DNA from: Microbacterium terrisoli
GTDB lineage: Bacteria > Actinomycetota > Actinomycetes > Actinomycetales > Microbacteriaceae
Direction: 5' to 3'
Assembly: GCF_030866805.1 (NCBI RefSeq)
Contig: NZ_CP133019.1
Coordinates: 2,170,001-2,234,000, forward strand
DNA: 64,000 bases
Positions 57,163 to 64,000 of this stretch are shown here, piece after piece. How positions within the stretch are numbered: the first letter of the stretch is position 1; each line of letters begins with the position of its first letter. The translations under genes were made by a program, and so were the position numbers. The notes under the pieces were generated by a model. It was not told the origin of the DNA. It saw only the letters and a program-made list of their open reading frames with translations, and made no database searches.

Positions 57163-58401
57163 TCAGTGTTGGTTGGCGATGTCTCCGTACAGCGTGAAGA
57201 TCGGCAGATACAGCGAGACCACCATGCCGCCGATGACGATGCCGAGCCCGACGATCAGAATCGGCTCGATCATCGACGACAGCTGGTCGGTCGCGGTGGC
57301 GACCTCTTCTTCGTAGAAGTCCGCGATGCTGGCGAGCATCTCAGCGAGGGTTCCTGATTCTTCTCCGACGGCGACCATCTGCGGCACGATCTCGGGGAAG
57401 ACCTCGGCGCGCGACAAGGGCGCCGCGAACGACTTGCCGGACCGGACCGAGTCCTGCACGTCACGCACGGCCTGCTCGATCTTCCAGTTGTTCGACGCCT
57501 GCCCCACGATCGACAGGGCCTGGATGATGGGCACGCCCGCATCGAGCATCATCGACAGGTTGCGCGCGAACCGGGCGACGGCGATCTTGGTGGTCAGCTT
57601 GCCGAAGATCGGCAGCTTCAGCTTGAACGGGTCGACCACGCGCCGGTAGCCGTCGGTGTAGCGGTTGCGCGCCCACCACACCCACCCCACGATCACCAGC
57701 ACGATCAGCAGCGGCAAGATCCAGATCATGTTGTGCGAGATGTTCACGAGAATCTGCGTGGGTAGCGGGAGTGCCTTGCCCAATCCGGCAAACATCTTCT
57801 CGAAGATCGGCACGACGAAAGTGACCATGACCACCACGCCGATGAGCGCGATGATCAGCACGACAAGCGGGTAGGTCGTCGCCGCGCGGATCTTGCCGTG
57901 CAGTTCCGCCTCTTTGCGGTAGTTCTCCGCGATCGTGTTCAACGCCTGACCCAAGAAGCCGCCAGTCTCGCCGACGCGGATGATCGAGATCATCAGCGGC
58001 GGAAAGACCAGCCCGTGCCGGCCGAGCGCTGCCGAGAAGGACGATCCGCTCTCGACGTCGGCGGCGACCTGCGTCAGCACGGGCTTGAGCTTCTTGTCGG
58101 CGGTCTGGTCGGTGAGAATCGCGAGCGTGCGCATCAGCGGCAGGCCGGCGTTGATCAGCGCCGCCATCTGCCGCGAGAACACGGCCAGCGACTTGGCCGA
58201 GATCGTCTTGCTGAAGCTCGGCAGCGTGATCTCGCGGTGCAGCCCGGTCTTGGACAACAGCGAGACGTCGAGTGGTGTCAATCCCTGCGCACGCAGCTTG
58301 CCCGCGACGGCCGACTCGTTGGATGCCTCGACCGTCCCCTTGACGACGCTGCCGGTCGTCTGCTCCAAGGCCTTGTACGCGAACTCCTGCACGATGCTCA
58401 T
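57163..58401 (-). CDS. pilC: Type IV pilus inner-membrane platform protein PilC
   Basis: Polytopic protein that couples the PilB and PilT ATPases to pilin assembly, 412 residues. Two GspF/T2SSF domains are visible, FSRQMAALINAGLPLMRTLA then FARNLSMMLDAGVPIIQALS, with membrane helices in between (VVLIIALIGVVVMVTFVVP, IWILPLLIVLVIVGWVWWA) and a final helix (IEPILIVGLGIVIGGMVVS). The ATG at 58401 overlaps the pilT stop by four bases (ATGA). Last gene of the operon in this window. Confidence 0.94.
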   Translation of the reverse strand: MSIVQEFAYKALEQTTGSVVKGTVEASNESAVAGKLRAQGLTPLDVSLLSKTGLHREITLPSFSKTISAKSLAVFSRQMAALINAGLPLMRTLAILTDQTADKKLKPVLTQVAADVESGSSFSAALGRHGLVFPPLMISIIRVGETGGFLGQALNTIAENYRKEAELHGKIRAATTYPLVVLIIALIGVVVMVTFVVPIFEKMFAGLGKALPLPTQILVNISHNMIWILPLLIVLVIVGWVWWARNRYTDGYRRVVDPFKLKLPIFGKLTTKIAVARFARNLSMMLDAGVPIIQALSIVGQASNNWKIEQAVRDVQDSVRSGKSFAAPLSRAEVFPEIVPQMVAVGEESGTLAEMLASIADFYEEEVATATDQLSSMIEPILIVGLGIVIGGMVVSLYLPIFTLYGDIANQH

Positions 58402-59540
58402 GCGAGAGTCCCCCATTCGTCCAGCTGCTCATCGGCGTGCACCGACCACGATTCGGCGTCGAAGTCCTTGTGGCGCACGACCACTCCGTCCAGCGACTTC
58501 GGATCGTCGGCGAACGTGCGGGCGACGGCCATCGACACAAGCCCTTCCGAGACCATCCGCCGCAGGTCTTGATCAAGAGTGTGCATGCCGACGCCGACAC
58601 CTGCCTGCATGGCCGTGTAGAGCTGGGCGACCTGACCCTCGCGAATGAGGTTGGCCACCGCCGGCGTGTTGATCAGTACTTCGGTCGCGATGCAGCGGCC
58701 GTTGGACTGTGCCATCGGCAGCAGCGTCTGGCTGATGATGCCGCGCAGCGTGTCGCCCAGCTGTGCACGGATCTGGTGCTGCTGGTCGGCGGGAAAGACG
58801 TCGACGATGCGGTTTACGGCCTTTGCCGCGCCCTGAGTGTGCAGGGTCGAGAGCACCAGGTGCCCGGTCTCGGCCGCCGACAGGGCGATCGAGATCGATT
58901 CGGGGTCACGAAGCTCGCCGACGAGGATCACGTCGGGGTCTTGCCGCAGCACGCGGCGCAGCGCCTCGGTGAACGATGCGGTGTCGCTGCCGACCTCGCG
59001 CTGGTGGATCAGCGCCTTGCGGCTGGTGTGCTGAAACTCGATCGGGTCTTCGATCGTGACCACGTGCACGGGGCGGGTGCTGTTGATGATGTCGACCATC
59101 GCTGTCAGCGTCGTCGACTTTCCCGACCCGGTGGGGCCGGTCAGCAGCACGAGGCCACGTGGGTGCAGTGCGAGCTCGCGGGCGATCTGCGGAATACCGA
59201 GTTCGTCGAGTGAGAACACCCGCTCGGGAATGTAGCGCAGGGCGATCGCGATCTCACCGAGCTGGCGGAACACGTTCACTCGGAACCGGCCGATCGCCGG
59301 CTCGGCGTGGGCCAGGTCGACCTCATGCTGCTCGTGGAACTCGTCGCGCTGCTCGAGGCTCATCAGCCCGTAGGCCACGTCTTCGACCCATTCGGTCGCC
59401 AGCGGCGCCTCATAGCCCGGAACCGGCACCAGGTCACCGTCCACGCGCATGAGAGGCGGCTGCCCCGCCGTGATGTGGACGTCGGATGCCGCGCGCCGCG
59501 CGCCGACGGTAAGCAGGTGGGTGAGATCATCGGCACTCAT
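58398..59540 (-). CDS. pilT: Type IV pilus retraction ATPase PilT
   Basis: A 380-residue hexameric ATPase that depolymerises the pilus. The N-terminal PAS-like region (ASDVHITAGQPPLMRVDGDL) is followed by Walker A GPTGSGKSTT, the Asp box, Walker B and QDPDVILVGELRDPESI, and the characteristic AIRNLIREG-like ANLIREGQVAQLYTAMQ segment. Overlaps pilO by ATGA at its start and pilC at its end. Together with PilB it predicts a retractable pilus and possibly twitching or DNA uptake. Confidence 0.94.
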   Translation of the reverse strand: MSADDLTHLLTVGARRAASDVHITAGQPPLMRVDGDLVPVPGYEAPLATEWVEDVAYGLMSLEQRDEFHEQHEVDLAHAEPAIGRFRVNVFRQLGEIAIALRYIPERVFSLDELGIPQIARELALHPRGLVLLTGPTGSGKSTTLTAMVDIINSTRPVHVVTIEDPIEFQHTSRKALIHQREVGSDTASFTEALRRVLRQDPDVILVGELRDPESISIALSAAETGHLVLSTLHTQGAAKAVNRIVDVFPADQQHQIRAQLGDTLRGIISQTLLPMAQSNGRCIATEVLINTPAVANLIREGQVAQLYTAMQAGVGVGMHTLDQDLRRMVSEGLVSMAVARTFADDPKSLDGVVVRHKDFDAESWSVHADEQLDEWGTLA

Positions 59541-60229
59541 TTCGCCGCTCCTTCCTTGGTCGGCTCGGCGAACGCCAGCGCGTTGACGTCGAGTCGGATA
59601 CCGTCGGCGCTCTGCGACGCCGCGGTTGCGGTGACGACGCCGATCAGCCGCGGTCCCTTACGCAGCCCATCCAAGAAGGCGATGGCGGCCTTCGCATCTG
59701 GCACGGTCACCGAGATCGTGAACGGAACCTGCAGGCGACCGTCGGCCGATGCAGTGGCCGGTGCTGTCGATGCGGTGCCGGAGGCCGCAGCCCCGGCATC
59801 CGTGTTCGCCGAAGGCGACGGAGCCGGCGTTGGAGTTGGTGTTGGTGCGGGCGTCGGGCTGCCGGCGGGCACGGGGGCGGCCTGCTGCACGAACGCGACC
59901 GGGTCGTCGGCGTCGATCGATTCCACGGTGGCCTTGGCCGCGTCGGCGGCAACGGCGATCTGACGGAATACCTGCCAGTTCAGCGGATCAGCCGAGATCT
60001 GAGTGTGCAACTGGGCGACGCTGGCCTGTGTCTGACCGATGTTCTCTTTCGCCCTCTGCAGCTGGGTGATCTGCGCGCGGTATGCCTGGTTCGTGGCATC
60101 GACCTGTGCCGCCTGTGCGTTCGTGCTGTTCGCAGCGGTGAGTTGCGGCACGACGCCCGCGACGAAGGCGAGCACGAGCACGCCAGCGGCGACCAGACCT
60201 CCGATGAGCGAGATGATCTGCTTGTTCAT
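59537..60229 (-). CDS. pilO: Pilus alignment protein PilO-like
   Basis: A 230-residue bitopic protein with an N-terminal helix (IISLIGGLVAAGVLVLAFVA, about 5-24), a coiled coil (ALIGQ-type, LQRAKENIGQTQASVAQLHT) and a Pro/Thr/Ala linker (about 119-155) before a ferredoxin-like C-terminal domain. Together with PilN and PilM it forms the inner-membrane alignment complex. The ATG at 60229 shares one base with the pilN stop. Annotated by position and topology. Confidence 0.82.
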   Translation of the reverse strand: MNKQIISLIGGLVAAGVLVLAFVAGVVPQLTAANSTNAQAAQVDATNQAYRAQITQLQRAKENIGQTQASVAQLHTQISADPLNWQVFRQIAVAADAAKATVESIDADDPVAFVQQAAPVPAGSPTPAPTPTPTPAPSPSANTDAGAAASGTASTAPATASADGRLQVPFTISVTVPDAKAAIAFLDGLRKGPRLIGVVTATAASQSADGIRLDVNALAFAEPTKEGAAK

Positions 60230-60882
60230 CACTTCGCCTCTTTCGCGTAAGCACCGGAATAGATCGACTGGTCCCACGTGACGTCAACGGTGTAGTCGAA
60301 CCCATCGGTGCCGCTCGCGGTCTTGGTCGCACGGGCGTCAGCGTGCTGTACGCCGGGGACTGTGGCGAGCTTGCGCGAGAGGCCCGCGATGTCGACGACG
60401 TTCGGGCTCGTCAGGGTGAGCGTGCCGGTGAGCCCGACCTCGCTCGCCGGTTCGCTGCCGGCTTTCGGCGGTGCGCCGGTGGCGAGGTCGAAGCCGGTCA
60501 CCTTCACGTCCTTGGGCAAGGTGCCTTCGACGGACGTCAACAGCGGCTTCCACGCGAAATCGCCGCCCATCGCGTCGGCGCGGAACGATTGCAGCTCCTG
60601 CTCGGCGGCGAGGGAGGACGAGACATCCGACATGCTGCCGATCTGCGTCAGCAGGCTGTTCGTCTGCGCTTGCGCCGCAGACAAGCGCTGGGTTGATAAG
60701 AGGCTCCATGCGAACGCGGCGCCGATTGCGACAGCCGCGACCACGATCGCGGCGAACACGACCCAGAACCATTTGCGGGTGAGCACGGCGCGCTCGCGGC
60801 GGTCGACCTCGCTGCGCGGCAGCAAGCTGACGCGGGGGGCGCCGCCGACGGCGCCGGCGAAGGCGGGTGCTGTGCGGGCCAT
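60229..60882 (-). CDS. pilN: Pilus alignment protein PilN-like
   Basis: A 217-residue protein with the PilN-type cytosolic motif APRVSLLPRSEVDRRER (about 15-31), one transmembrane helix (WFWVVFAAIVVAAVAIGAAF, about 38-58) and a periplasmic-side alpha/beta domain. The NLLP-like motif binds PilM in other systems. ATG shares a base with the pilM stop (TGATG). Called by position and this motif. Confidence 0.85.
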   Translation of the reverse strand: MARTAPAFAGAVGGAPRVSLLPRSEVDRRERAVLTRKWFWVVFAAIVVAAVAIGAAFAWSLLSTQRLSAAQAQTNSLLTQIGSMSDVSSSLAAEQELQSFRADAMGGDFAWKPLLTSVEGTLPKDVKVTGFDLATGAPPKAGSEPASEVGLTGTLTLTSPNVVDIAGLSRKLATVPGVQHADARATKTASGTDGFDYTVDVTWDQSIYSGAYAKEAK

Positions 60883-61928
60883 CAGCGGTCCTTTCCGAGA
60901 ACGAGTCCGAGCGTGCTCACCAGCGCGTGTGCATGCTCACCGGGTGGCAACGGCATCCGGCCTACGGCCAGATCGGTGGCTCCGACCAGGCGCACGGGCG
61001 CCTCGACGCTGCCCGCGAGCGATTCGGCGACGCCGTCGATGACTGCGCCGGGGCCGGTGAGCAGCACTTGGTCGAACGGCTGGGCATCTGGCCGGTTCGA
61101 ATAGAACGAGAGCGTGCTGCGCACCCGGGCCAGGAAGTCGCCATACGGCCGCTCGGCTTCGCTCGCACGCAGCCCGCTGCGGCGCACAGGTGTGACGCCT
61201 GCGGCCACGAGCTCGGCCTCGGGCACCTGTGCGGGCCGACCCGCCAGCAGGGCATCGAGGGCGTCCTCCTCAGTGGGAGCGATCTGGCGCCGGCGAACAG
61301 CGGGTGTCGCAAGGTCCACAGGCACTATGCGCACGAAGTCGGGCACGCCGTCTCTGGTGACGACGACCTGCGTCGTGTGGTCGCCGGCATACACGATCGC
61401 TCCCGTGCCCGTGGGCACCAGAGCGGCCGTCGCACGGGCGAGCCCGAACGCAGTCAGGTCGACGTCGCTGATGCGCACCTTGGCACGAGCGAAGGTCGCG
61501 ATGATCTGCTCGATGGTCTCTGACACCGCAGCTACCAGCAGACCGTGCACCTGGTCACCGGTCTGTGAGATCGGGTAATAGTCGAGCACGGCCTGGCTGA
61601 CCGGCACCGGCAGCAGGTCTTGCACCTGGAACGGCAGCGCCTTGCGCAGCAGGTCGGGCTTCATTGCCGTGGTGGTGTATTCGCGCACCAGAATGCGTCG
61701 ACTTGCGACGCCGAGCGTGACGTTGCGCGAGCGGAATTTCGCCGTCGACCACAGCTGGCGGATCGCTAGGGCCACCGCGCCCGGGTCGAGCACTTCGGAG
61801 TCGTGCGCGGCCTCAGCCGGCAGCGGCGCTTCACCCGAAGCGACGATCTGCGGCGTGCGGCCGGTCGTGACTTCGACCGCGCGCGCGCATTCCTCGGTGA
61901 TCTCCACACCGATGATCGATCTGCTCAT
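60882..61928 (-). CDS. pilM: Pilus assembly ATP-binding protein PilM
   Basis: Actin-like cytosolic protein of 348 residues that anchors PilN. Phosphate-loop features are IIGVEITEECARAVEV (about 4-19), IVYAGDHTTQVVV and TGPGAVIDGVAESLAG. The fold and operon position identify it. It is followed by pilN, overlapping by one base, and preceded by pilD 12 bases away. Confidence 0.9.
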   Translation of the reverse strand: MSRSIIGVEITEECARAVEVTTGRTPQIVASGEAPLPAEAAHDSEVLDPGAVALAIRQLWSTAKFRSRNVTLGVASRRILVREYTTTAMKPDLLRKALPFQVQDLLPVPVSQAVLDYYPISQTGDQVHGLLVAAVSETIEQIIATFARAKVRISDVDLTAFGLARATAALVPTGTGAIVYAGDHTTQVVVTRDGVPDFVRIVPVDLATPAVRRRQIAPTEEDALDALLAGRPAQVPEAELVAAGVTPVRRSGLRASEAERPYGDFLARVRSTLSFYSNRPDAQPFDQVLLTGPGAVIDGVAESLAGSVEAPVRLVGATDLAVGRMPLPPGEHAHALVSTLGLVLGKDR

Positions 61929-61940
61929 CTTCCATTCCCC

Positions 61941-62798
61941 TCAGCTGTACAGCCCCAGATACCAGCGTCCGACCCATGCGCCCGCGAACAGCCCCGCCCA
62001 CGCGCCCAGCAGCATCCACGGTCCGAACGGAATCGCCGTCTTGCGCCCGGCGCGGCGCAGCAGAATCAGCAGGATGCCGAAGACTCCGCCGAACAGAAAT
62101 GCGGCGAAGGCGCCCACCACGAGCGTGCTCCAGCCGACCCACCCGAGATACAGGCCGATCACGCCGGCGAGTTTGACGTCGCCGCCGCCCATGCCGCGCG
62201 GACTGATCAGGCGAACGATGAAGTAGAAGACATACATCGCGGCGCCGCCGACGGCTGCCCGCAGCAGGCTCGACCAGTCGGCACCGAGCAGACACGCGAC
62301 CGTGAACAGAATGAGCGTGACCGGGTATGCCGGCAGCACGATGCTGTTCGGCAGCCGATGCACGTCAAGATCGATGAGCGTGAGCACGATCGCCAAACTC
62401 ACGAAGTAGAGATAGCCAACGAGCACAACCCACACACTCGGGTCATCCAAATAGGTCCCTGTGCGAGCCCCGGCGAAGCCGGCGCGAGACGAAGGGCCAG
62501 TACCCGCTCCCCCACTGATGACCCACCACGTCACAACTACGAACGCCACCCCCGTGATCGCTTCAACAATCGGGTACCGCTTCGCGATCGGCGCCTTGCA
62601 GTTCGAGCACCTGGCGCGCAGCGCGATCCACGACAGCACCGGCACGTTCTGGTACGCCCGAATTGGTGCGTCGCAGGCGGGGCACCGGCTCTCGCGCATA
62701 AGCGAAACCTTTGCCGGCACACGGTACGCAACGACGTTGAGGAACGATCCGATGGCGAGCCCGAACAGGGCTGCGAAGATGAGAATGAAGGCAGTCAC
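61941..62798 (-). CDS. pilD: Prepilin peptidase PilD
   Basis: Membrane aspartyl protease (A24) and methyltransferase that processes type IV prepilins. The GTG start at 62798 gives about 285 residues; upstream frame is noise. The N-terminal methylase-like part has FLNVVAYRVP and a four-Cys zinc motif (CPACDAPIRAYQNVP, CSNCKAP). The peptidase aspartates are in LTLIDLDVHRLPN and GMGGGDVKLAG. About eight membrane helices. Prepilin substrates are probably encoded just beyond the right edge of the window. Confidence 0.94.
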   Translation of the reverse strand: MTAFILIFAALFGLAIGSFLNVVAYRVPAKVSLMRESRCPACDAPIRAYQNVPVLSWIALRARCSNCKAPIAKRYPIVEAITGVAFVVVTWWVISGGAGTGPSSRAGFAGARTGTYLDDPSVWVVLVGYLYFVSLAIVLTLIDLDVHRLPNSIVLPAYPVTLILFTVACLLGADWSSLLRAAVGGAAMYVFYFIVRLISPRGMGGGDVKLAGVIGLYLGWVGWSTLVVGAFAAFLFGGVFGILLILLRRAGRKTAIPFGPWMLLGAWAGLFAGAWVGRWYLGLYS

Positions 62799-62806
62799 GG
62801 GCTCAA

Positions 62807-64000
62807 CTATTCCTCGGCCTGCGTCAAGCGGATCGGCTTCTGCACTTGCACCAGTGTCCCGTGGGGCCCCGTGTCGGAGCTCGTCAAGTTGCAACTCAGA
62901 TCGACGAGTGGCTGCCATGCCATCGGAACGCAGGTGAACTCGGGCTGAACCCAGTTGCTGCCGTCAGCACTGCCTGAGTAGTACTGACCGTGGAACGTGT
63001 CCTTGAAACTCCCGGTGATCTTAGGGATCCCGCAAGGGGTGTAGAACATCAGGTTGACGCCGGTCTCGGGCACGGCGACCATCGTGTCGGAAGCAGGGCC
63101 GTTGACGCACGTCGGCTTCTGGTCGGGAACGGAATCGGCGTGGATGACGAACAGCTGCGTTGTCTGTCCCACCGGAGAGGTGATCGTTCCGCCCATGTTC
63201 ACCGTGACTCGGCGATTCCCCGGGATCAGAAAAAGGGTGTCGTGCGGAACGACCACGGAACCGCCGATGGTGACAGTGACGTCGCCGCCGCACGACGAAT
63301 AGTCGATGCCCCAGCGGGTCTTGCCTGCGGGGAGCGCAGATTTGAGTTGAGCCGTCATATCTGCAGCGCACGAGCCAGCGGGCACGTCGTACCACTCGAC
63401 GTCATCACCCCACTGCCCACGATTCGCGCTGATATCGACCCACGTGGTCATGTCGTAGACCTGCTGCAGCGTGGGAACGAACACCGCTGGATCGGGTTGA
63501 CCGCCCTGTGCCGTGCCGCCGATGGTCAGGCTGCTCGAGCCGGGCGTGTAGGTGCCGCCGGCGGTCACGTTGCCCGCGATCGTCCCCTTGACATTGCTGA
63601 GATTGATGTCGCCCGTCGCACGAATGTCGGTGTCACCGGTAACTCGAGGGTTCAGCGGAGTCACGCCCACACTCAGTCCGTTGGTGCTGGAGGCCACCAC
63701 GCTGCCTGCTGTGGTGATGCCGCCGCCGACGGTCACACTATTCGAGCCGATCTGCACGTTGCCCTTCGCGTAGACGTTCCCCGTGACCGTGCACCCCTGG
63801 CTGAGAATCGCCTGGCCATTGAGCACCCAGAGATCGCCGTCGATGGTCGACTTGCTCGTCCCGCAGTCGTAATCTCCATGACGCACGACCACGGTGCCGG
63901 CATATGACGCGTGAGTCACCGTGAACGTGCCGTCGATGTACGCGAGAGAACCGCCAGGCTGGTTCTCATACGTTACGAGACGCTCATACACGGCTGTGAT
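62807..64000 (-). CDS. PilX-like / polymer-forming surface protein, partial
   Basis: A gene that enters the right edge and is open at its 5' end; the frame continues upstream of residue ITAVYERLVTY. The visible 397 residues contain a beta-helix-like stretch (DGDLWVLNGQAILSQGCTVT, GNVYAKGNVQIGSNSVTVGG, SVVASSTNGLSVG, GDTDIRATGDINLSNVKGT) resembling bactofilin/PilX-type repeats, then a region with paired cysteines (TCVNGP, TPCGIP, TCVPMA, LSCNLT). It ends nine bases before the pilD GTG. Probably a minor pilin or pilus-associated surface protein with an N-terminal prepilin helix outside the window; DUF identity uncertain. Confidence 0.7.
   Translation of the reverse strand: MTAVYERLVTYENQPGGSLAYIDGTFTVTHASYAGTVVVRHGDYDCGTSKSTIDGDLWVLNGQAILSQGCTVTGNVYAKGNVQIGSNSVTVGGGITTAGSVVASSTNGLSVGVTPLNPRVTGDTDIRATGDINLSNVKGTIAGNVTAGGTYTPGSSSLTIGGTAQGGQPDPAVFVPTLQQVYDMTTWVDISANRGQWGDDVEWYDVPAGSCAADMTAQLKSALPAGKTRWGIDYSSCGGDVTVTIGGSVVVPHDTLFLIPGNRRVTVNMGGTITSPVGQTTQLFVIHADSVPDQKPTCVNGPASDTMVAVPETGVNLMFYTPCGIPKITGSFKDTFHGQYYSGSADGSNWVQPEFTCVPMAWQPLVDLSCNLTSSDTGPHGTLVQVQKPIRLTQAEE

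Overview
The window is a high-GC chromosomal segment from an actinobacterium, most likely Microbacterium or a close relative in Microbacteriaceae. The grounds are the GC-rich third codon positions, the gene order mraZ-rsmH-ftsL-ftsI-murF-mraY-murD-ftsW-murG-murC-ftsQ-ftsZ-yggS-sepF-yggT-divIVA-lspA-rluD-dnaE, and actinobacterial markers (an Rv2175c-type DNA-binding protein, a DUF3040 protein, a PASTA kinase, class II DAHP synthase, and the GarA-FtsR-MerR trio). No rRNA, tRNA, CRISPR array or transposase gene was found.

Layout. 1-22.9 kb: the division and cell-wall (dcw) cluster, read on the minus strand from mraZ down to dnaE and a damaged membrane-protein gene. One small GntR gene lies on the opposite strand between murG and murC. 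murE is not in its usual place between ftsI and murF. Three exactly spaced MraZ-box repeats precede mraZ. 23-32.6 kb: DUF3040 protein, polyprenyl diphosphate synthase, Rv2175c-like protein, a secreted three-LysM protein, a PASTA Ser/Thr kinase, class II DAHP synthase, PlsC acyltransferase and a long-chain acyl-CoA synthetase. 32.6-34.3 kb: a non-coding, repeat-rich stretch and an AbiEi/nuclease-like gene, bracketed by two inverted copies of an intergenic palindromic element; a third copy lies at 41.6 kb. 34.3-45.8 kb: peptide deformylase, a MinD/ParA-like ATPase with a huge acidic N-terminal region, pyruvate carboxylase, a second ParA-like ATPase, MerR, FtsR, GarA, CopC and dihydrolipoamide dehydrogenase. 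45.9-52.1 kb: a secreted protein, a small conserved protein with a CYTH enzyme, NAD synthetase, and the valine-catabolism pair mmsB-mmsA with a divergent LysR regulator. 52.2-64 kb: a type IV pilus locus (pilB on plus; pilD-M-N-O-T-C plus a partial surface/pilin-like gene on minus). It is split by a TetR/NmrA-like pair and by a two-gene ATP-grasp RiPP cassette.

How the genes work together. The dcw block makes lipid II (MurC, D, F, MraY, MurG), flips or polymerises it (FtsW, FtsI) and runs the divisome (FtsZ, SepF, FtsQ, FtsL, DivIVA). MraZ and FtsR are likely regulators, and the PASTA kinase and GarA are the phospho-signalling arm linked to wall and central metabolism. The pilus operon encodes the motor (PilB, PilT, PilC), the alignment complex (PilM, N, O) and the prepilin peptidase (PilD).

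The best candidate for an undescribed system is at 55.6-56.9 kb. A 99-residue peptide ends in a core with four hydroxyl residues followed by four aspartates and three cysteines. It is directly followed by an MvdD/RimK-type ATP-grasp ligase, which suggests a minimal graspetide (omega-ester/amide peptide) pathway with no obvious transporter or acetyltransferase.
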